DNA from: Athripsodes cinereus
Lineage: Eukaryota; Arthropoda; Insecta; Trichoptera; Leptoceridae
Length of the DNA stretch: 64,000 bases
Assembly (NCBI GenBank): GCA_947579605.1
Contig: OX388318.1
Coordinates: 9,796,001 to 9,860,000, forward strand
Reading direction: 5' to 3'
A model generated the notes under the pieces. That model had not been told where the DNA came from, made no database searches, and worked only from the letters and a program-made list of their open reading frames with translations. The first letter of the stretch is position 1, and each line of letters begins with the position of its first letter. The translations under genes were made by a program, and so were the position numbers. Below are positions 58,567-64,000 of the stretch, in pieces.

Positions 58567-59314
58567 GCAGAAATACAAATGAGATACAAAACAATAGAGT
58601 TTTTGAAGTTAGCAAAAATAAAAAAGAAAGCCAAAACCTTATAATAAATTAATAAAAAACATCTAGTCAAACAAAATCAATTATTTACAAACATGTCTCC
58701 ACAATACGGTCAATTACAAAAATAAACACACACTACAATACAAAAATGGGTCAGAGAATAATCTAGCAATGTCAATGAGTGAAATCTGTCTGCGAATGAG
58801 TCATTACTGGCTGTGTTAGTTGGGTAAGTAATAATTTTCATGAACGTCAGTATATAAGTCTTAAATATATTAACAAATCGGTCCTTAAATTAATAAAGTA
58901 CTGCAGAAAATGAGGTCACAGTATTTAGACGTTAAAACCGACTAAAATAATTAAATTAACTAACAACTTGTTAATTTGAAAAACTTTGTAACATAACACA
59001 TGTTAACGATATTGTTACTGTTATACAATTATAATAATAGGTATATTTATAACATCTAAATTGATATATACCATGTACATTTAATATATGCATGTAAGTA
59101 TTGTATTGAAGTGTGGAAAGCTCTTTTATTAACTTATGCAAGGTGGCTTATTGTATGTATGTTCCGATATATGTATTGTGATAATATTGTGGAGACTGGT
59201 ATGTGATAAAATTAAACGTACAGTCATCGGGTTTTTCCACAAAACGTAGAGTGATTATTGAATAATAAAAATATATATTAATACTATGATTTTAGATAAG
59301 ATAAATTTGTCTAT
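58567..59314. other. No recognised feature
   Basis: A+T-rich. Confidence 0.5.
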
Positions 59315-59432
59315 CTATCTTTCTATTCGCTCACGCTGCATTCCAAGTCGACTGAGAGAACGGAAAGCCATATAGATAATATGTCCCTAGATACTTTTTT
59401 CGTCTCCTCTACATTCATGCAACCTCTTGTAA
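59315..59432 (-). pseudogene. Degenerate LINE C-terminus, ATAG tail
   Basis: TATCTATCTTTCTATTCGCT, CACGCTGCATTCCAAGT, GAGAGAACGGAAAGCCA and CTACATTCATGCAACCTC parallel the 40.75-40.87 kb copy word for word with substitutions. It stops where the next element begins. Confidence 0.65.
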
Positions 59433-59439
59433 TAATGCA

Positions 59440-59580
59440 TATAACTTAGTTGCAAGAAATCGTAACTCTGCGATAAACTCGTCCTAATGTACATTGACTG
59501 TATTCAGTTTTGACATTACTATATGTGTGGTATATTACTTATAAGTAATGTACAGAAAGAAAAAATAAATAAATATATAT
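59440..59580 (+). mobile_element. Retroposon 3' tail with hairpin module
   Basis: TAACTTAGTTGCAAGA precedes ATCGT-AACTCTG-CGAT-type pairing (59459-59474, with one G.U pair), then AAACTCGTCCTAATGTACAT and TAATGTACAGAAAGAAAAAA with an AAATA tail. It is most like the 27.8-kb tail and interrupts the LINE relic at 59.3-59.43 kb. Confidence 0.65.
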
Positions 59581-59587
59581 CTATCTA

Positions 59588-59725
59588 AAACATCACGGCA
59601 TAATTATTATCCCAAATGTAAGGTAGACAGCAGATCAGCTGTATAAATAAATACATTTTCCTTAAATAGTCTTTTCATCTTAAGCTTCTGGACATAAAAT
59701 GCAAAATATCATGTAGGTTCTTTGC
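59588..59725 (+). repeat. Dispersed repeat DR-1 fragment
   Basis: AACATCACGGCATAATTATT, CCCAAATGTAAGGTAGACAG, CAGATCAGCTGTATAAATAA, then CATCTTAAG and ATAAAATGCAAAATATC, in DR-1 order. Confidence 0.6.
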
Positions 59726-60900
59726 ACTGACATCTGTATTTTTGTACTCATATATTATTTTGGAGTCAATTAGTCGTATGTTTATTAATTTGTATTTTAT
59801 TCCAACCTTTTATCATACGCCTGATATCGTTCGAATTTTGTATGTCTACGTTTGTTTTGATAACCGTACTGTGAAAATAAATTATTATTTTAATTTCATG
59901 GTTCGAACTTTCAATCGGGTGAGAAATGTTGAAGAAAAAAAAAAAAAAAAAAGAAAACTGAACTTTAGATGGCAGATATGGCAATACAGCAAGAAAACTC
60001 ACTCTTTGTACACTGTTGTACATAATTGTTGATTTTTGGAACTTTTAAAGATTGATATTGTTATCAATGAAGAATAACAGAAAAAAAAAATTAAGTGCAA
60101 AGTCTTACCATTTCAATGTCATATTTTAAATGAGGAAAGAGCGATCTCTGTGTTAAATGCATTAAGCGAATTATCCGATTATTTTAATTTTAGGATATGT
60201 TGTAATATAAAATGATAGGACATATACCTAAGTCAAAAGCATATAAAATCTTTATCGCGAATAATATGCAATCATTCTAAGTTTACTCATTTCGTTTCAA
60301 AATCGTAATGCTGTTTCTATCATAAAACAATGGTGCACTAAAAAAACAATGCATCTGCAATACATCCATTTCTACAGTATGTAATAGTGGAAATATAAAT
60401 GATATTGCTCTAAATTTTTCAGTGGTGAGTCAGTAGTAGTGATGGGGTATCGTAAATATTTTAGTATTTAAAAGCAAACGATTCTTATTAATGGCATATA
60501 AATACACAATACTTGTAATAAAACTGGAAAGGTACCCAGAGCTGTATACCGGTATATTGGTATACTTTAAACAAGCATTTTACAATATTGACCAAGTTTA
60601 CGCTACTCCATACAAGATGATATGAAAATTAAATTTTATAGAGTAGTTAGGTAAAATAAGGACAAATAATAAAGTAATTTTTCTCTTTTCTCAGTTTTCG
60701 GCAAAATAAGTTCTCACATTTTTCTATATTTTTTAAGTCTTGTTAATTGCAAAAAACCTTGGTGCCAAATATATAAATGACCTTGAAAATGGCGCCAGCA
60801 CGTGTGCAGAAATGTCGGCGAAACAAAATCAGGCATGACTTACCCGAAGAATATTAACTATCTATAGAATCTCGCTATGCAAACCTTTCCTCATCCCCAT
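59726..60900. other. No recognised feature
   Basis: The overlapping ORFs at 59742-60032 cross a poly-A run and are treated as chance. Confidence 0.5.
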
Positions 60901-60904
60901 CAAA

Positions 60905-60975
60905 TAATTACACTAAACATCTTAAATTCAGCGATCAAATATGCCACCCAGTCTGAATGTGCTGTCTTGAAGACT
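60905..60975 (-). repeat. Dispersed repeat DR-1 scrap (reverse)
   Basis: CATCTTAAATTCAGCGATCA then AATATGCCACCCAGTCTGAA is the inverse of the DR-1 middle (GGATGGGTGGC...CGCTGAATTTAAGATG). Confidence 0.65.
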
Positions 60976-61565
60976 TGTGTGTTTCTCACTTTTATCTAGC
61001 ATATAGACAGATTTGTTTAGAAGACACTAATAAGAAGTGTAATTTATTTTGTTTTAAACCAATCTCATTTTCTTTTATCTTTAATTTAGATTGTGTGAAA
61101 AATAAATGAACCAATTTTAAACCTATTAGCGCACCCTAGTGTCAAAATTCCCGCTTTGAGATTAATAATATCGTTTTTCAAGAGATGTCGTTGTTTGTAC
61201 GATAATAAAGCATATTAATTATAATACGATTTTATTATGAGTCATTATTGAAAAGGACAGTGAGGATTGCGGAAATATAAGGGTTATTTATGTTTCAATA
61301 TTCTGAGATAAAAAATTATAATGGGGATTTAATTACAATAAATATCTGGAAAATTCACAATACTGGCGTCGGAACGTTAATGGCCGCGTTAACGGTAGAA
61401 TATTTTATAATAAATATTAGTGCCTACTGGATAACTTATTGACGGATTTGAAATTTATTATCGGAAAATATGGACACCACTAGACTTATATTCTAGAGAA
61501 TGTTTATACCTTTTAAAATAGGTAATATTATTTAGAAGACAGTTGGTATCATATCTATATTTTCT
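60976..61565. other. No recognised feature
   Basis: A+T-rich. Confidence 0.5.
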
Positions 61566-61569
61566 CTTC

Positions 61570-61705
61570 GCTTTCATTGTCCTGTAAAAAGCAGGTGTTC
61601 GTAAAATATTATGAATAATACAGTCGAAATCTTGAACTCAGGTATGAGGTATATCAGTTAGTTAATTGATTACCCCACTTATGGGGAAACCGTCATGGTA
61701 CAGAT
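61570..61705 (-). repeat. Dispersed repeat DR-1 (reverse), internally shortened
   Basis: TTGTCCTGTAAAAAGCAGGT then GTTCG, later GATTACCCCACTTATGGGG and CCGTCATGGT. Both ends of DR-1 are present in reverse with part of the middle missing. Confidence 0.65.
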
Positions 61706-63030
61706 AGAATATTCGGAAGATAAAAAGAATGTTTACGAATTTGAGTTTACAATGATCAACAGGATTAACCATGTTATTAATCTACATACGAGTATATTCT
61801 CAGTTCAATAGAATTTGATGTGCGGATATAGTTGACTTGACTGTAATTTTTTTTTTATATAGGTAGTATTATTTTATATAAGTTGTCTCCTTGCATGAAA
61901 AGATAAGTCTAAATAGTTTAATTTGTAAAAATAGTCCAAGAGCAAAATCTTTATACTACAAAATTTTCAACAAAATATATAGGTATGCTGCAATTGTGAA
62001 TAATTTGATTTCAAACACTAGTTTATTTATTAAGTAAATAAAGAACATACATTAGGAATAACATTAATTCAAACACAATATAAAAACATTCATTGAAAAA
62101 TTAAAATGGAAATTAAAATATCCTGATCACAAATCACTGGGTCATTCAAATGGTTGAATGGGATGTCGTTATTAAAAAATGTAAAAATGGTAAATAATAA
62201 AATAAATAAAGAAAACAGCAGAGGCAACATTTGTTAATGGGAGTGCAAATACAGATGGTAGTTTGTTACAATATTTCAGTGATTCAAACGAAAGGAAAAC
62301 ACAATAATTGAAATAACTTTATAAATAAAATGATACAATAAATTGACCTCATAAGCGCTATCAAAGAGAGATAAAAAATATAATTTATATTGCAGTCTTG
62401 ATAATTCTTTGGCCGATTGCCAATTCTTTACTTATGGTATCGCAATTCTAGGGGAACGGAACAAAGAGGGCTTGTTGTTTGTGATACTGAAATAATAATT
62501 GAAAAATAAAATCTACAATGTGAAAAGATAAAATTGTTGCAGTACAAACAATATATAAATAAGGGACAATAGGGATGGATGATACTTTCAAATGACGAAT
62601 CGTGTTTAATTATGTAAATAAATATCAAGGAAATATCAGAAACAGATGACCATCTTAATTTATGGACGATGCTGCTCTGTTTATTTGCATAGCGCACACA
62701 AAGAATAATAAAACAATAATTATTTTGTATTTACTGAGACCCGATGTTTTAATTTGCCCTAAGGGTATTTATTATCACGAATTATATTTATCGTTGACCC
62801 TTATCATTAAAAGTTAGTCTTTTTTTCTAATTAATCATAGCCGAACTTAACATCCAAAATCGCATGTCCACTATAGATTTGTAACATTTCCTGCAACACT
62901 TTGGATTAATCATAAGAAGAGAGCCAAATCAATTCTTCTCGTAAAATCTCATGATAATCGGGAGGAACGATACAAGGAGATATCATGGCCAATTACAAAT
63001 TTTATGAAGCGGTATGATTCAGAAAACTTC
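61706..63030. other. A+T-rich stretch without recognised gene
   Basis: The 89-codon minus-strand ORF 62428-62697 resembles nothing I recognise. Confidence 0.45.
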
Positions 63031-63034
63031 ATTC

Positions 63035-63165
63035 ACAGGAAGCTCTTTGCATGGCTCACGACCGACGCAAGTGGAGAGAGATTGATTCTGTAAAGAACCT
63101 GCTGTTGCCACTACCCAACGAAATAAGTGATAGAGAGGAATATGCAATGAAGTTCCTGTAAAGTG
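63035..63165 (+). pseudogene. Possible LINE C-terminal scrap
   Basis: One frame reads ALCMAHDRRKWREIDSVKNL, with the A.DRRKWREI signature of LINE tails. It is isolated, with no tail or TSD. Confidence 0.35.
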
Positions 63166-63685
63166 GTTGTAATATGTTTACTGGACAGGAAAGACACAAT
63201 TTACCGAGCCAAGATTGACTTCATAATAAGGGGGACCTTATGGGCATATTTATTTATCGGGGCTAGCTTATTTATTCTTGTATAGTACCTACCGAAGGGC
63301 TTGTGTTGGAATAATATTATTATTAGTATTATATTATTTGGAACGATATACTTTTGATTGTTTCTTGTTCCTTTCGCAGAATAAGATGACGCGGTGTTAT
63401 GGTATGAATTTTAATTAGGGATCCAAAAGTTACTTTGTAATTTCAACTTACATTAAATTAACGGCCTGCAACGGACACATTGATATATTTCAAAAATATT
63501 ACTTAGTTGATGCCAAATACCGTGCGTAAAAAGATAAGTTATTTGAAAGAAAGAATGGATACAATCCAGTCTAGTTAATTAAGTAAGAGTATAAAGCTCG
63601 ATTAGAATTGACAGTGGTAAAAAATGTGGAAAAAATCTTAAAGCACATTACAAATGTTTTTTTTTAAAGATATAACTTGGATTTT
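63166..63685. other. No recognised feature
   Basis: A+T-rich. Confidence 0.5.
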
Positions 63686-63689
63686 TTTT

Positions 63690-63818
63690 AACCCAAATAC
63701 AACCTTATACAGTACACTAAAAGTTTGTGTCGTGAAATGGGAGTTTGCCGGCACCTGGGATGGAACCGCGGATCCTTTGTACACGAGGCTGCTCTACCTT
63801 CAGGCTACCGACGAACTC
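63690..63818 (-). mobile_element. tRNA-derived SINE
   Basis: The minus strand reads GAGTTCGTCGGTAGCCTG, GCGGTTCCATCCCAGGTGCC (B box GGTTCCATCCC, one change), GGCAAACTCCCATTTCACG, CACAAACTTTTAG, and ends GTTGTATTTGGGTT plus an A run. It is the same family as 56408-56562. The 61- and 72-codon ORFs here are fragments across the SINE. Confidence 0.85.
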
Positions 63819-64000
63819 TTAAATCTGGGTTTTCAATGAACCAAAATGCATCTCTAACACCCTTAATGAAAGCAAATTGCTTTTATCGTGAAGGCAAAGT
63901 AGAAAATATAAAGAATAAATCGTTTATAATACATTGTCAGTGATTACCTGATTTGATCCTTTAATTTCATTCCTACAAGAAATCGAGTGTTAAGACTAGT
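63819..64000. other. No recognised feature
   Basis: Flank of the SINE up to the window end. Confidence 0.5.

Overview
The window is A+T-rich eukaryotic DNA with no bacterial gene organisation. It contains no recognisable multi-exon host gene, and almost every piece of coding sequence is a non-LTR retrotransposon (LINE) or a DNA-transposon relic. The LINE C-termini, tRNA-derived SINEs, short foldback MITEs and simple-sequence retroposon tails (GTAT, ATT, ATG, AAG, AAAT) point to an insect, probably a moth or butterfly. That assignment is inference from the repeat families. The window is best read as intergenic or intronic DNA.

Layout. 0-9.6 kb: A+T-rich DNA with LINE relics, one candidate 41-nt exon (1975-2015), a weak candidate promoter/first exon (2751-2840), a SINE piece, and a 101-bp RTE-type copy (6802-6902) with a 15-bp target-site duplication (TSD). 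10-24 kb: mostly featureless A+T-rich DNA with MITEs at 10.0, 11.6, 13.4, 20.4 and 23.9 kb. 25-30 kb: a retroposon tail carrying a hairpin, an isolated 23-bp hairpin, a 921-bp mariner-like element with a decayed DD41D-type transposase, and a truncated LINE. 32-35.1 kb: the main gene, an uninterrupted 979-codon endonuclease/reverse transcriptase ORF in a complete-looking RTE-type LINE (minus strand) with a 12-bp TSD. 35-49 kb: LINE 3' fragments, a GC-rich island, an inverted pair of MITEs and a LINE with a nested insertion. 50-64 kb: further truncated LINEs, a second copy of the 10-kb MITE, a 1.5-kb composite element holding a tandemly duplicated SINE and a nested LINE, and more dispersed repeats.

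How the parts relate. Nine retroposon insertions keep perfect 9-15 bp TSDs, which shows repeated target-primed integration. Several unrelated-looking retroposon tails share a short module, GGTTAGTTGGAAGA - hairpin - AACTCGCC. Its stem sequence differs between copies while pairing is kept, which suggests a reverse-transcriptase recognition structure shared between LINE and SINE families. This is the most system-like signal in the window. No CRISPR array, rRNA gene, functional tRNA gene, operon or host multi-gene locus was seen.
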